This document shows, in pieces, positions 21,985-30,285 of a DNA stretch of 39,081 nucleotides. The number at the start of each line of letters is the position of its first letter. Within the stretch, counting starts at the first letter, position 1. The position numbers and the translations under genes were made by a program. The DNA lies in the IMG/VR virus record IMGVR_UViG_3300042376_001558, positions 1-39,081 of that record. One strand, given 5' to 3'. The DNA comes from a virus. The notes below the pieces were generated by a model. It was not told the DNA's origin. It made no database searches and saw only the letters and a list, made by a program, of their open reading frames with translations.

Positions 21985-22311
21985 TCATAGCCGGTCGATT
22001 TCGAGGTATGACAGGTAAAAATGCACCCCCGCTATGCTGGAAGTGACCTGCAACTTGTCCCCCGCCTCCATGACACAAGGAATGCCGTTGAAGACGTCAA
22101 AGGTCGTGTTGACGGTCAGACTGCGATCCTTTTGCAGGTAGTAGGTGGTGCCGGTACCCACGTGGGTGACAGTGATTGAAGCGACGCCCGAACCAGCATT
22201 GGTGACCCGCAGGGAGCGGACAACCGCCGCGTTGGCCGCGGGCACTTCGTAGAGGTCCGTTGCCGTGGCTGCCGACGGGATGAGCGGTTTGCGAAAATAT
22301 TTATTGGCCAT
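21985..22311 (-). CDS. Small beta-rich virion protein
   Basis: This 108-residue protein (MANKYFRKPLIPSAATATDL...) starts at 22311 with GTGAGG upstream. It alternates strand-forming segments (VVRSLRVTN, ASITVTHVG, TTYYLQKD, GDKLQVTSS, VHFYLSYLEI), a pattern typical of a small beta-sandwich such as a decoration or tail-accessory protein. Proteins with this N-terminus occur beside tail genes in other phages, without known role. It is the last gene before the candidate promoter of the internal-protein block. Confidence 0.75.
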   Translation of the reverse strand: MANKYFRKPLIPSAATATDLYEVPAANAAVVRSLRVTNAGSGVASITVTHVGTGTTYYLQKDRSLTVNTTFDVFNGIPCVMEAGDKLQVTSSIAGVHFYLSYLEIDRL

Positions 22312-22318
22312 CTGTGCC

Positions 22319-23728
22319 TCACTGCGTCAAGTCAAAAAAGGACAGTGACCCCACAGCGTCACCAGTCGTAGCGCCAGAAACGGTCCGAATGGCCACCGTA
22401 TAGATGTCACTGACCCCTGCGATCGACGCGCCAAGCTGGAGATCAAAGTTGTAGGCTGAGGGAAGGGACGTATTGGAAACACCCGATGAACCCGAAGCGG
22501 TGACGTAGTCCGTCTGCACAATCGAGCCGCCCGTTGTTGCCGACGATGCGACGTCGAACTCAACGTTAGAATCTGTTGGCACAGCAGCCCAAGAAGACCC
22601 AGTCAGCGTCGGGTTCTTGATCAGCGCTACTTCATAGTTCTGGTTGGTTGTTGGCAGCACCTGCACGCGATTGGGTAGAACGACCGCTCCAAGCGCGGTC
22701 GATGCCAGTCGAATTGAAACGAGCGGCAAGAAGGTACCGCCAATGGTGCCCAAAATCGTAGTGCGTCGCGCCACGTGATCAATTGATGTCTGCTCAAAGC
22801 CGCCCTCGGACATGACAGAGCAGCAAATCTGAGTCAACGATGCTGCGACAGCCGCAGTTGTGGTTGTGATCTCATAGCGCACCGGCAAGATGGCGGTGGT
22901 CATGTAGACGGTAGTCCCAAACTCATTCGCAGTATCAAAGGTGTGGCAGACAATGTACTGGTTATCAATGATGAAACCGCAGCGCACAGAGCCAACGCCT
23001 AGCCACTCAAAGTCCATCCAAAGAATCTGGGGCTTGGTCAGGTCCAGGGTGATACCACTTGGGCCCGTGCCGTTAAGCTTGTCCCCGTTCCACGAAGACT
23101 GGGCCACGGCCCGCGCGTCACTCACGCCGCCCGATGTGTACGAGCGAACAACAAAGGAGTTGGTACCACCGGTGCGCCGGAAGAACACGCCGTTTTGCGT
23201 GTTGAAGTAGCCGACCTTCTGGTCCAAGTTGGCCGATGTTCCGTTGTCCATGAGGAAGGTTGCAAGTACCAACAGGCCTTTGCCAGGCTGATACGGGAAC
23301 GAGCGGAACGTCTGACGGACCACGGACCCCACGCCACCGGCAGTAACCGCCAGGCTGTTACTGGCCTGGTTGGTGTTGAATGTCAAAGAACCAGTGCCGG
23401 ATGTTGAGGTGTCAAACTGGTTGTCCGAGGCATACCTGTTTTGGCTGTCAAACAGCGTATAAGGTTGACTGACGCGCAGCCGCCCAAAAGCGTCGACATT
23501 GGTGCCCCCAATTGAAATGGGAACTGGCAAACCGGTTGTATCCATAAATCCTCCACCATCCCCGTACCAGGCATAGGCCGTGTCCTTGTCCTCCGTGACG
23601 ACCGGGGTGTAGGTGCTGTTAAGCTGAAAAATCACCTGCTCCAGCGATCGAATGAGCTGGTCGATCTGCCGCGGGTCATAGCCTTGCGTCGCCGCGTTGG
23701 GCAGACGGACGTTGGTGATTTTGCTCAT
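22319..23728 (-). CDS. Tail-associated structural protein
   Basis: The 469-residue protein starts at 23728 in an ATGA overlap with the tail hub gene. A short helical N-terminus (IDQLIRSLEQVIFQLNST) precedes a long beta-rich body. The motif AFGRLRVSQPYTLFDSQNRY is one I recognise from phage minor structural proteins encoded next to tail hubs. The Thr/Ser/Gly-rich composition suits an extracellular virion part. A tail-spike or hub-attached adhesin is likely. No enzyme motif is visible. Two adjacent Cys (QICCSV) are unusual. Confidence 0.76.
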   Translation of the reverse strand: MSKITNVRLPNAATQGYDPRQIDQLIRSLEQVIFQLNSTYTPVVTEDKDTAYAWYGDGGGFMDTTGLPVPISIGGTNVDAFGRLRVSQPYTLFDSQNRYASDNQFDTSTSGTGSLTFNTNQASNSLAVTAGGVGSVVRQTFRSFPYQPGKGLLVLATFLMDNGTSANLDQKVGYFNTQNGVFFRRTGGTNSFVVRSYTSGGVSDARAVAQSSWNGDKLNGTGPSGITLDLTKPQILWMDFEWLGVGSVRCGFIIDNQYIVCHTFDTANEFGTTVYMTTAILPVRYEITTTTAAVAASLTQICCSVMSEGGFEQTSIDHVARRTTILGTIGGTFLPLVSIRLASTALGAVVLPNRVQVLPTTNQNYEVALIKNPTLTGSSWAAVPTDSNVEFDVASSATTGGSIVQTDYVTASGSSGVSNTSLPSAYNFDLQLGASIAGVSDIYTVAIRTVSGATTGDAVGSLSFFDLTQ

Positions 23729-25578
23729 CGCAGGCCGTCCGGCTGAATGTCCACCCGCATCGTGCCAAAGCGCCAGTTTCCGCCCAGTTCATCGCTCTCA
23801 ATGCGAAGCTGAATTTGCCTTCCGCGCGCCCGCGTGTCCACCTTCTGCGTGCCAGGGGCGATCACATACGGGTCCAGGGAGCTGGGGCTTGCACTGGCCT
23901 GCGGGAACGGGCGCAGCAGCAGTCTGACGGTCAGGTTGCCGATCTGGTTCTTGAAGTCAGGGATAAACCGGCTCATCAAAAGCATCTGATCGCCATCGCC
24001 GATGTCAAAGTAGCCAGAGACGATGTAGGCGTTGATCGCAGCGTCAACCGCATCGTAGCCGTCTTCCTGGTTGTAGAGCCTGGTTCGCCCAGCCGTCAGG
24101 CCGTAGATGGTGCCATCGTACGTGGGCGCCTGCGTTCCAGCAGGGTCGTACGTAGAGGCGATGGGCTTGTCAAAAACGCTCATGTCCGCCCACGAGGTGC
24201 GCGGCATCGTGCCAATCGACCAGACGTTTTCCAAGTAGTTGTACGTCACGAACCGGTCCACGAAGTCACTCGTGAACGAGCAGTACCACCAGGTCACCTC
24301 GTTGAACTGCGCGTTAAGGCCCACGTGAGCCTGGAACCCCTGCACCAGGTTGATGTCCTTGAAGACGTAGTCCTGCACGGTACAGGGAATCTTCTTGACC
24401 GTGCCGTCGAACACGAAGAACGCATCACGGCCCATCCAATAGGCCACGCCATTGACGTCGATCGCTGCGTGAGGCGCGATGCACCCACAGTTCGCGCCAA
24501 GCTGCTGAAAACCAAACGTGTAGGGCGGCCCGACAAAGGTTTGACCGTGTAGTGAGGTGTCAGTGAAGATCAGAATCTGGCCACGAGAACGCAGTGCCGA
24601 CACGATGATGTTGCCGTCCGTGAGCCGTTGTCCGCCGGCCGTGTTCGTGGCGCTGGCCACAAAGTTGTTGATGTTCTCTTGGCTTGAAAAGCGCACGAAC
24701 ATCGGGTCCTGGGTGTTTGGAGAACCCAACGTGGTCTCCGTCCCAAAGCAGACCAGGTGCCGGTCAGGGGTGGACACCAGCGCGTACTTATTCTTCGTCG
24801 GAGCTCCTGCCACCAAAGTGGCCCGTGTTCCGAGGCCCGAGGCCGGAGACCACTCGTACACGGGCCCGTCGAGGACCTGAGCGATCAAGTTTTCCCCGTA
24901 CGTATCAAACTGCCAGACCCGGGGATAAAGCTCCGAAGCAGTAACAGGGCGCGGAGTGCCCCAAGTAAACCCGCCCCAGGTTCCAACGCCCCAGGCAAAG
25001 TCGGCGAAGCCTCTGTCAGAGCCCACATTGATCTGATACGCGGCATTGGCCGTTCCAGCTGTCCCACCTGAGGAAGCCTGCGTGGGCGACGTGATCAGAT
25101 AGGAGTTGAGGGTGAGGATTTCGACGATTTGAAACTGGTTCTGCAAAGAGGCATTAGGGATGCCCCCTGGATCGCCGGTAACGCTGGAGATTGTTACAAA
25201 GTCCCCCACGGTGGCGCCATGAGCCGGGTCATTCACCTGGACACTGGTGCTGCCAGCGGTGGTGGTAAATGTGATGCCGGTGGCCGAATCCCGGATAGGG
25301 GTTATGTCTGCCCACTGGCCGCCGTAGTACGCGTACAACTTGCGGTTTGTGCCAATCGCAGCATAAGGAGCTCCCTCGAGGGAGCTCCAAGTAAACACTT
25401 CGGACGTGGTTCCAATGAAATACGCCTCCCCGCCTTCAAAGTTGGTCCATCCCCCCAACTTTTCGGGCAGGCCATATCGGAATCTGACGTAGTCGCAGTC
25501 GACCCAGCCGCCTTCCGCGCCATATTCGGTGTTCTGCTTGTCGACACCAGGTTTTAGGAAGAGCCGGAGGAGCGACAT
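23725..25578 (-). CDS. P22 gp10-like tail hub / packaged-DNA stabilisation protein
   Basis: This 617-residue protein starts at ATG 25578, with AAAGG 7 nt upstream (preferred to the TTG two codons earlier). The N-terminus (FLKPGVDKQNTEYGAEGGWV) and C-terminus (RRIQ-like RGRQIQLRIESDELGGNWRF followed by MRVDIQPDGLR) match phage tail-nozzle proteins of the P22 gp10 type. Repeated aromatic-rich strands between them suggest a beta-propeller-like fold (WSSLEGAPYAAIGTNRKLYA, YNYLENVWSIGTMPRTSW). It should attach to the adaptor (gene at 37341-38006) and close the tail channel. Confidence 0.82.
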   Translation of the reverse strand: MSLLRLFLKPGVDKQNTEYGAEGGWVDCDYVRFRYGLPEKLGGWTNFEGGEAYFIGTTSEVFTWSSLEGAPYAAIGTNRKLYAYYGGQWADITPIRDSATGITFTTTAGSTSVQVNDPAHGATVGDFVTISSVTGDPGGIPNASLQNQFQIVEILTLNSYLITSPTQASSGGTAGTANAAYQINVGSDRGFADFAWGVGTWGGFTWGTPRPVTASELYPRVWQFDTYGENLIAQVLDGPVYEWSPASGLGTRATLVAGAPTKNKYALVSTPDRHLVCFGTETTLGSPNTQDPMFVRFSSQENINNFVASATNTAGGQRLTDGNIIVSALRSRGQILIFTDTSLHGQTFVGPPYTFGFQQLGANCGCIAPHAAIDVNGVAYWMGRDAFFVFDGTVKKIPCTVQDYVFKDINLVQGFQAHVGLNAQFNEVTWWYCSFTSDFVDRFVTYNYLENVWSIGTMPRTSWADMSVFDKPIASTYDPAGTQAPTYDGTIYGLTAGRTRLYNQEDGYDAVDAAINAYIVSGYFDIGDGDQMLLMSRFIPDFKNQIGNLTVRLLLRPFPQASASPSSLDPYVIAPGTQKVDTRARGRQIQLRIESDELGGNWRFGTMRVDIQPDGLR

Positions 25579-25580
25579 GA

Positions 25581-25742
25581 TCAACCTTTGCGTGCAGCAC
25601 GCATGTTGTCAACGAGGTTGGGGTAGGGACGACCAGCGGCTTTGGCCATTTTCTTGGCTGCTGTCTTCTTGGCCGGCGTCAGCGGCTTTGGTTTGCCCAG
25701 GCCCTTGGGCCGTTTCTTGTCCCATACGGGGGTGTTTTTCAT
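25581..25742 (-). CDS. Small very basic phage protein (53 aa)
   Basis: The ATG at 25742 follows AAGGAAA by 8 nt. The 53-residue product (MKNTPVWDKKRPKGLGKPKP ... GRPYPNLVDNMRAARKG) is rich in Lys, Ala and Pro. The Lys/Ala-rich middle (LTPAKKTAAKKMAKAAGRPY) could bind DNA or a membrane surface. Small proteins with this shape occur next to tail hub genes in related phages. The stop precedes the next ATG by only 2 nt. No function is known. Confidence 0.78.
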   Translation of the reverse strand: MKNTPVWDKKRPKGLGKPKPLTPAKKTAAKKMAKAAGRPYPNLVDNMRAARKG

Positions 25743-25756
25743 GGCGATTTCCTTGG

Positions 25757-26275
25757 TCAGGTTGACAAAAAGAGAGCGCGTTCTTCTCTGCGGCGGCGAT
25801 CCAGCCCGGCCAGCACTTTACCTCCAGCCTTGTTCCAGAGCAAGAAGGCGTCCGCCGCCGCTTCCCACTCTTGCCGGTTGGCCCTGATGCGGATTGTGCT
25901 GCGCTGGAGGTTGCCTAGCCCGAAATTAAAGGAAATACTGACCAGAGCGTCAAAGCGGCCTTGACTGCCAACACTGCCGGGAACAAGTCGAAGAACACCG
26001 CGTTCAAAAGACGCGACATCAGCCGCGAAGAGATTATCCGTTTCCTGTTTGCTCCAGACACGGTTGTCCTCCGGTTTGAGCGGGTACTCACTGCGGATCA
26101 TGGGGATGTCGGCCTTGGTCTTCCCTTCTGGCCGGAACATCGGCAGCTTGATCTGCTCTTGGTACAGCACATGGCCATAGCCAATTGTCCAGATGTGCGC
26201 TGGGCACAAATACGGGCGGTTTTTGTGCCCCTCGTACTTGTGCATCAAAGCAACGCCTGCTTTGCCCAGCTTCAC
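25757..26275 (-). CDS. GH24 lysozyme (endolysin) with E-C-T triad
   Basis: The 172-residue endolysin cleaves peptidoglycan for lysis. The catalytic region reads MHKYEGHKNRPYLCPAHIWT then IGYGH. Glu in YEG is the acid, Thr in WTIGYGH the third member, and the usual Asp 9 residues after Glu is Cys, a known variation in GH24 endolysins. The C-terminal part (DALVSISFNFGLGNLQRSTI, LLWNKAGGKVLAGLDRRRRE) matches the family. I chose the GTG at 26275 in a GTGA overlap with the holin stop, with GGAG 5 nt before it. No signal peptide or SAR helix is present, so holin holes should release it. Confidence 0.92.
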   Translation of the reverse strand: MKLGKAGVALMHKYEGHKNRPYLCPAHIWTIGYGHVLYQEQIKLPMFRPEGKTKADIPMIRSEYPLKPEDNRVWSKQETDNLFAADVASFERGVLRLVPGSVGSQGRFDALVSISFNFGLGNLQRSTIRIRANRQEWEAAADAFLLWNKAGGKVLAGLDRRRREERALFLST

Positions 26276-26775
26276 TTTTTGCTCCACTGACGAGAACCGA
26301 ACCAGAAGCCGATGATCCCGCCCAGCATGGCCATCTCGTCGCTGGAGAAGATCAGGCTGCTGTACTTGACCACATCGTCGATGCTGGTGATCAGCGTCGG
26401 GTGGTTCCACAGGTACACCGCCATGAAGGCGTTGATCAGGACAAGCTCGATCACAAAGATGTAGGTCACCGTCGGGCGCACAGTGCCGACGTAGGACGCG
26501 ACCCATTTGTGGGCCTTCTCCAGTACCTGCTCGTCATGCTTGAGCGCGGCCTCGGTCATCTGCGCCTCGGTCTGCATCATGACCTGATCGGTGCGGATTT
26601 CCTCGATCTTCTGCTGGGCGGCGTAGCCCTGGGCGGCCAGGGCAAGCTCCCGCTCGTTTTGGAGCCGCGCAAGGGCAAGCTCGTGCTTCTGGTCGCTCTT
26701 GTTCTGGAAAAACTCAAGCAGTTTGGGCAGGCCGCTGATCAGCAGGCCGCCGAGAGTCGAAATCAGTGAAAGCAT
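26272..26775 (-). CDS. Holin, 3-transmembrane family
   Basis: The 167-residue protein has a hydrophobic N-terminus (MLSLISTLGGLLISGLPKLL), a long charged coiled coil (about 25-90) and two transmembrane segments (VTYIFVIELVLINAFMAVYL, and MAMLGGIIGFWFGSRQW), with VRPTVTYIF resembling the conserved part of the GTA-type 3TM holin family. It overlaps the endolysin start (GTGA) and follows the preceding membrane protein by TAATG. It should make the inner-membrane lesion that lets the lysozyme out. Confidence 0.83.
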   Translation of the reverse strand: MLSLISTLGGLLISGLPKLLEFFQNKSDQKHELALARLQNERELALAAQGYAAQQKIEEIRTDQVMMQTEAQMTEAALKHDEQVLEKAHKWVASYVGTVRPTVTYIFVIELVLINAFMAVYLWNHPTLITSIDDVVKYSSLIFSSDEMAMLGGIIGFWFGSRQWSKK

Positions 26776-27389
26776 TACCCACCCCTTTTAGTTAACATGG
26801 CGCTGGCAATCTCCAGCATGAACTTGGTCTGGTCCAGGTTTGCCGGCTGCGCTGCCCAGCCAACTGTAACCTGTCCCACAAAACGATGCGAGTCCGGCGG
26901 GACGCTTACCCGGCAGGTATACGTCACGCCCTTCTCAAGATACCAAAGTCCCACCTCTGATTGAGCGTAACGATACTCGCCGCATGGAATCTCGTTGGTC
27001 ATCAGCTTGACCACGTCGGCGTTGTTCGACGAGTTGTGCGTGAATAGGCCAACGTCGATGTCCTCAATCGTCTTGTCTCGCCCATCCTTGGTGTAGGCTC
27101 TGTAGAGCGTCCGAGAGTTGAACAACGGGTTAACTTTGAAGACCGCCACCACCGTTGCACCAGTTTGCTTGAACAGCATGGTCGCCGCATCATCGGCACG
27201 CTCTGTTCGTATCTCCGGCAGTTTCTGTGACTCTTTGTATGCTTCGCGGATGAAGTCCTGACTCTCATACAGGGCGTAACCAACGAAGGCAATCACCGCC
27301 ATCAGGATCACCGCGAACAACTTAAACGGCGAATCCACATACCCCAGAATTTTGTCGAGGGTTGTGTTGGCGTTGAGCTTCTCGGTCAT
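26775..27389 (-). CDS. Single-pass membrane protein with periplasmic domain in lysis cassette
   Basis: The 204-residue protein has one transmembrane helix at about 22-41 (FKLFAVILMAVIAFVGYALY) after a charged cytoplasmic N-terminus, and a 160-residue mixed domain beyond it with two Cys (EIPCGEY, YTCRVSV) that could form a periplasmic disulphide. The topology resembles T4 T or RI lysis regulators, but I see no sequence similarity. Placement directly upstream of the holin (TAATG overlap) makes a lysis-timing or antiholin role plausible but unproven. Confidence 0.76.
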   Translation of the reverse strand: MTEKLNANTTLDKILGYVDSPFKLFAVILMAVIAFVGYALYESQDFIREAYKESQKLPEIRTERADDAATMLFKQTGATVVAVFKVNPLFNSRTLYRAYTKDGRDKTIEDIDVGLFTHNSSNNADVVKLMTNEIPCGEYRYAQSEVGLWYLEKGVTYTCRVSVPPDSHRFVGQVTVGWAAQPANLDQTKFMLEIASAMLTKRGG

Positions 27390-27865
27390 ATATGCCGCTG
27401 CCCCATCTCGACTATGAAGTAAACGGTCAGGCCGAGAACAAGTACTGACGTAAGGACGGCAATCGTGATCAAGATGATGTCGTCGATCTCGGACTGCCTG
27501 CGCTTTGCTTCTGCCTTGCGGTTACCTTCGGCGCGGGCTGCGTCAGCCTCCATCTGCTTGGCACGGGCCGTGATGCGCATCCACACGTCCATCTTATTGC
27601 TCTGGAAAAAGAGCATCTTCACCTGCTCTTCAAACTCCCTCGCCTGCTCCAGAGCAAGCTCAAGCTCCAGTGCTTTGCCAAGTGCCGACCCCTTAAACCC
27701 GCCCATCTTGGCCTTCTCTACAACCTCGATGGCCTGCGCCTTGGCGTCGAAATACTGACCCAACACCGGGCCCAAAGACTGCACATCCTGAACAGTCTTA
27801 ACTGCCTTTTTGACAAGGTTGACCGCCGATGAAACGGCGGCAAGGGCGGTGATCGGGTCGATCAT
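27386..27865 (-). CDS. Coiled-coil protein with C-terminal membrane anchor, lysis-linked
   Basis: This 159-residue protein starts at 27865 after AAGG. The N-terminus (MIDPITALAAVSSAVNLVKK) and central LGQYFDAKAQAIEVVEKAK ... GSALGKALELELAL segments belong to a small family common in podovirus structural and lysis regions. A long coiled coil (65-125) leads to a C-terminal transmembrane helix (ILITIAVLTSVLVLGLTVYF). It is coupled to the next gene by ATGA. An i-spanin-like role is conceivable, but the anchor is at the wrong end for classical Rz. Confidence 0.74.
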   Translation of the reverse strand: MIDPITALAAVSSAVNLVKKAVKTVQDVQSLGPVLGQYFDAKAQAIEVVEKAKMGGFKGSALGKALELELALEQAREFEEQVKMLFFQSNKMDVWMRITARAKQMEADAARAEGNRKAEAKRRQSEIDDIILITIAVLTSVLVLGLTVYFIVEMGQRHI

Positions 27866-27873
27866 CAGCTACC

Positions 27874-30246
27874 TTACTTGGCTTCCAGGGCCTCAATGCG
27901 AGCAGACAGTTCTTTAATTGCGTTGACCAAAACAGGAACTAGAGATTCCCCCCGATAACGCAACATCTCTGGGTCTTCAGCGTCAATAATGACAGGGTTA
28001 CTGCCCTCCAGTGCAAGAATGTCCTGCGCCTTAAAACCGTAACGAATAGGCCCGTGCGGGGTGGGGTCAGTGCGCGAAACAGCAAACTGGAATTGCGTTG
28101 GCTTCAATTGATTGACAAAAGCCAAACCATGAGGAATTGGAGCAAAATTAATCTTGTCCCGAGCATCTGACGTTATCGTCCAATTCACCTTAACATAGGC
28201 GTCCGTTACCGCCGACGAACCCATGCAAAACCGATCGCTCTCTGTTGTCGGATTAAATGTTGGGGAATAAGTGCCTGCTGAAGTCATGGCACCAATCATC
28301 GTATTGCCGCTGCCACTGCTCAGGTCGCGGAATGCGCTACGGCCAATACCTATGTTATAGCCGCCGCTTATGCCAAAGGGCATTGATCCATGCCCTATGG
28401 CAGTGTTGTTGCTGCTGCTAGCGGCTAAACCAAGCGCCGAATTGCCAACAGCGACGTTGTTTTCGCCGTCAATGTTTTGAGAAAGTGCGGAGACGCCAAT
28501 AGCGGTGTTGCTGCCACCTGTAGCGTTGCTAGAAAGTGCGGTAGAGCCAACCGCCACATTGAGAATGCCACTGGTGTTGGCAGAAAGCGCCGTATAGCCT
28601 ACAGCAGTGTTTTGCGCAGCAGTGTTGAGTTCAAGCGCCCGGGCTCCAACAGCGGTGTTGAAGTTGCTGGTAAGGTTGTCGCGGAGCGATGAGTACCCAA
28701 AAGCAGTGTTAGAGGAACCGGAAACATTCCGGTTCATTGCGTCTGAGCCCGTAGCTGTGTTGGATGCGCCGGTGGTGTTGTCCTCAAGTGCGTCCCTGCC
28801 AGTGGCAGTGTTGTTGTTCCCAGAGTCGTTGCTCTTAAGGGCCGAGGAACCAATAGCAGTGTTAGATGTGCCGGTGGTGTTAAGGTTGAGCGCCCCACTG
28901 CCTACGGCAGTGTTGTTGCTGGCAGTGTTACGGTTGAGCGCCGTATTGCCAACAGCAGTGTTAGCGACGCCAGTGAGGTTGTCGTTGAGCGCCGAAAAAC
29001 CAACAGCAGTGTTGGACGCACCACTGGTATTTAACCTAAGCGCCGAATTGCCAACAGCGGTGTTGTTGTTGCCCGTGGTGTTAGTATTAAGCGCCAAAAA
29101 ACCAACAGCAGTGTTAGTGCTTACGGACCCCGCGCCACGGCCAACTCTGACGCCGGAGACAGTTAGGGTAGTGCCGTTAAACTCCAAATTGCCACTAAGA
29201 GCAAATGAGGATGTGGTACCTGTGTAGAGGACTAGATTTTCAGTGAGGGGAGTCGTCAAGCCTGTGCCACCGTTGGGTACTGCTACAACCCCCGTTACGT
29301 TGGCCGCAGTCCCCGTGGTGTTTTGATTCAGGGTAGGAACGTCAGCCGCTTGGATTGCGGACATCACCACATTGGTTCCGTTTCCGCGCAAAAACTGCCC
29401 AGATGTCACGGCTCCTGCAAAAGTGTTCATCGCCCCTTGCGCTGTTGATTGCCCAGTGCCGCCGTTGGAAATTGCCAGCGTGCCAGACACATCGGTGGCC
29501 AGAGCTACCTGGGCTAGCGTAGAGTTCGTCCCGTCAGACCTGAGCACCCGGTTGGCCGTCTGCGCTCCCACCAAAGCATTGATCGCCGCCTGCTGGGTCG
29601 TTTGACCAGTACCGCCGTTGGCAATTGCCAGCGTGCCAGACACATCGGTGGCCAGAGCTACTTGGGCCAGCGTAGAGTTCGTCCCGTCAGACCTGAGCAC
29701 CCGGTTGGCCGTCTGAGTGCCCACCAAAGCATTGATCGCCGCCTGCTGGGTCGTCTGACCGGTGCCGCCGTTGGCGATGGCCACGGTCCCCGTCACGTTG
29801 CCGGCTTTCACGCTGTAGAAGCTCGTGCCGTCCGTGAAAATCATCACCCGATCGCCAGGGGCAATGGTGACGGATTGCGCGCCAGGCGGCGTGGTGATTG
29901 GAGGGCCAAGTGACAGCCAGTTGAAAACCGTTGCCGTGTATGCAGTGTCGTTCCAGATGATGTACTGCTTGGAGACCGGCGGCGCGTACACGGTGAATGC
30001 CGTGGTGACTGTGGTTGTCGTAAACCGCAGGATGGCGTACACCGCCTGGTTGGCGGACCCCGTTGCCGTAGGCCCGTTAAACGTGGTCAGTGCCTGGCCG
30101 GCAGAGGTGACCGACACCGTCTCATAGCCGGCAATCGCCCGATCGAAGACGTACGCGAAGTTGTTGTTGGTGATGGTGCCCCATGTATTGGCCTCTGTAC
30201 CGGGGGTGATCAGCTCTACACGAAGGCTCTGAGAATACGTGGGCAT
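27874..30246 (-). CDS. Tail fibre with repeat shaft and C-terminal S74 intramolecular chaperone
   Basis: This 790-residue fibre starts at 30246 after TAAGGA. The N-terminus (about 1-150) is a virion-attachment domain. Residues 151-201, 202-252 and 253-302 are 51-residue repeats with NGGTGQTT motifs. Residues about 375-660 are roughly 15 repeats of about 17 residues of the form NTAVGxxALxxNxTG, typical of trimeric beta shafts. Residues about 689-790 are a peptidase S74 chaperone: TSDARDK carries the cleavage Ser, and it ends with a coiled coil (IKELSARIEALE). The chaperone drives trimer folding and is then cut off. It binds the host surface. Confidence 0.92.
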   Translation of the reverse strand: MPTYSQSLRVELITPGTEANTWGTITNNNFAYVFDRAIAGYETVSVTSAGQALTTFNGPTATGSANQAVYAILRFTTTTVTTAFTVYAPPVSKQYIIWNDTAYTATVFNWLSLGPPITTPPGAQSVTIAPGDRVMIFTDGTSFYSVKAGNVTGTVAIANGGTGQTTQQAAINALVGTQTANRVLRSDGTNSTLAQVALATDVSGTLAIANGGTGQTTQQAAINALVGAQTANRVLRSDGTNSTLAQVALATDVSGTLAISNGGTGQSTAQGAMNTFAGAVTSGQFLRGNGTNVVMSAIQAADVPTLNQNTTGTAANVTGVVAVPNGGTGLTTPLTENLVLYTGTTSSFALSGNLEFNGTTLTVSGVRVGRGAGSVSTNTAVGFLALNTNTTGNNNTAVGNSALRLNTSGASNTAVGFSALNDNLTGVANTAVGNTALNRNTASNNTAVGSGALNLNTTGTSNTAIGSSALKSNDSGNNNTATGRDALEDNTTGASNTATGSDAMNRNVSGSSNTAFGYSSLRDNLTSNFNTAVGARALELNTAAQNTAVGYTALSANTSGILNVAVGSTALSSNATGGSNTAIGVSALSQNIDGENNVAVGNSALGLAASSSNNTAIGHGSMPFGISGGYNIGIGRSAFRDLSSGSGNTMIGAMTSAGTYSPTFNPTTESDRFCMGSSAVTDAYVKVNWTITSDARDKINFAPIPHGLAFVNQLKPTQFQFAVSRTDPTPHGPIRYGFKAQDILALEGSNPVIIDAEDPEMLRYRGESLVPVLVNAIKELSARIEALEAK
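29471..29776. repeat. Two tandem 153-bp copies inside the tail fibre gene
   Basis: Copies 29471-29623 and 29624-29776 differ at about 9 of 153 positions by my hand alignment. The period is 51 codons, matching two of the 51-residue repeats of the fibre shaft, and a third flanking copy is strongly diverged. This looks like a recent in-frame duplication. Confidence 0.85.
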
Positions 30247-30285
30247 GGTTGTTCCTTACGAGTTGCTGATATTTTGCCATCCGGA

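Noticed and set aside
26189-26245. Inactivated lysozyme because the catalytic Asp is Cys
   Set aside because: Cys at this position is a known natural variant in GH24 endolysins and all other conserved positions are intact.
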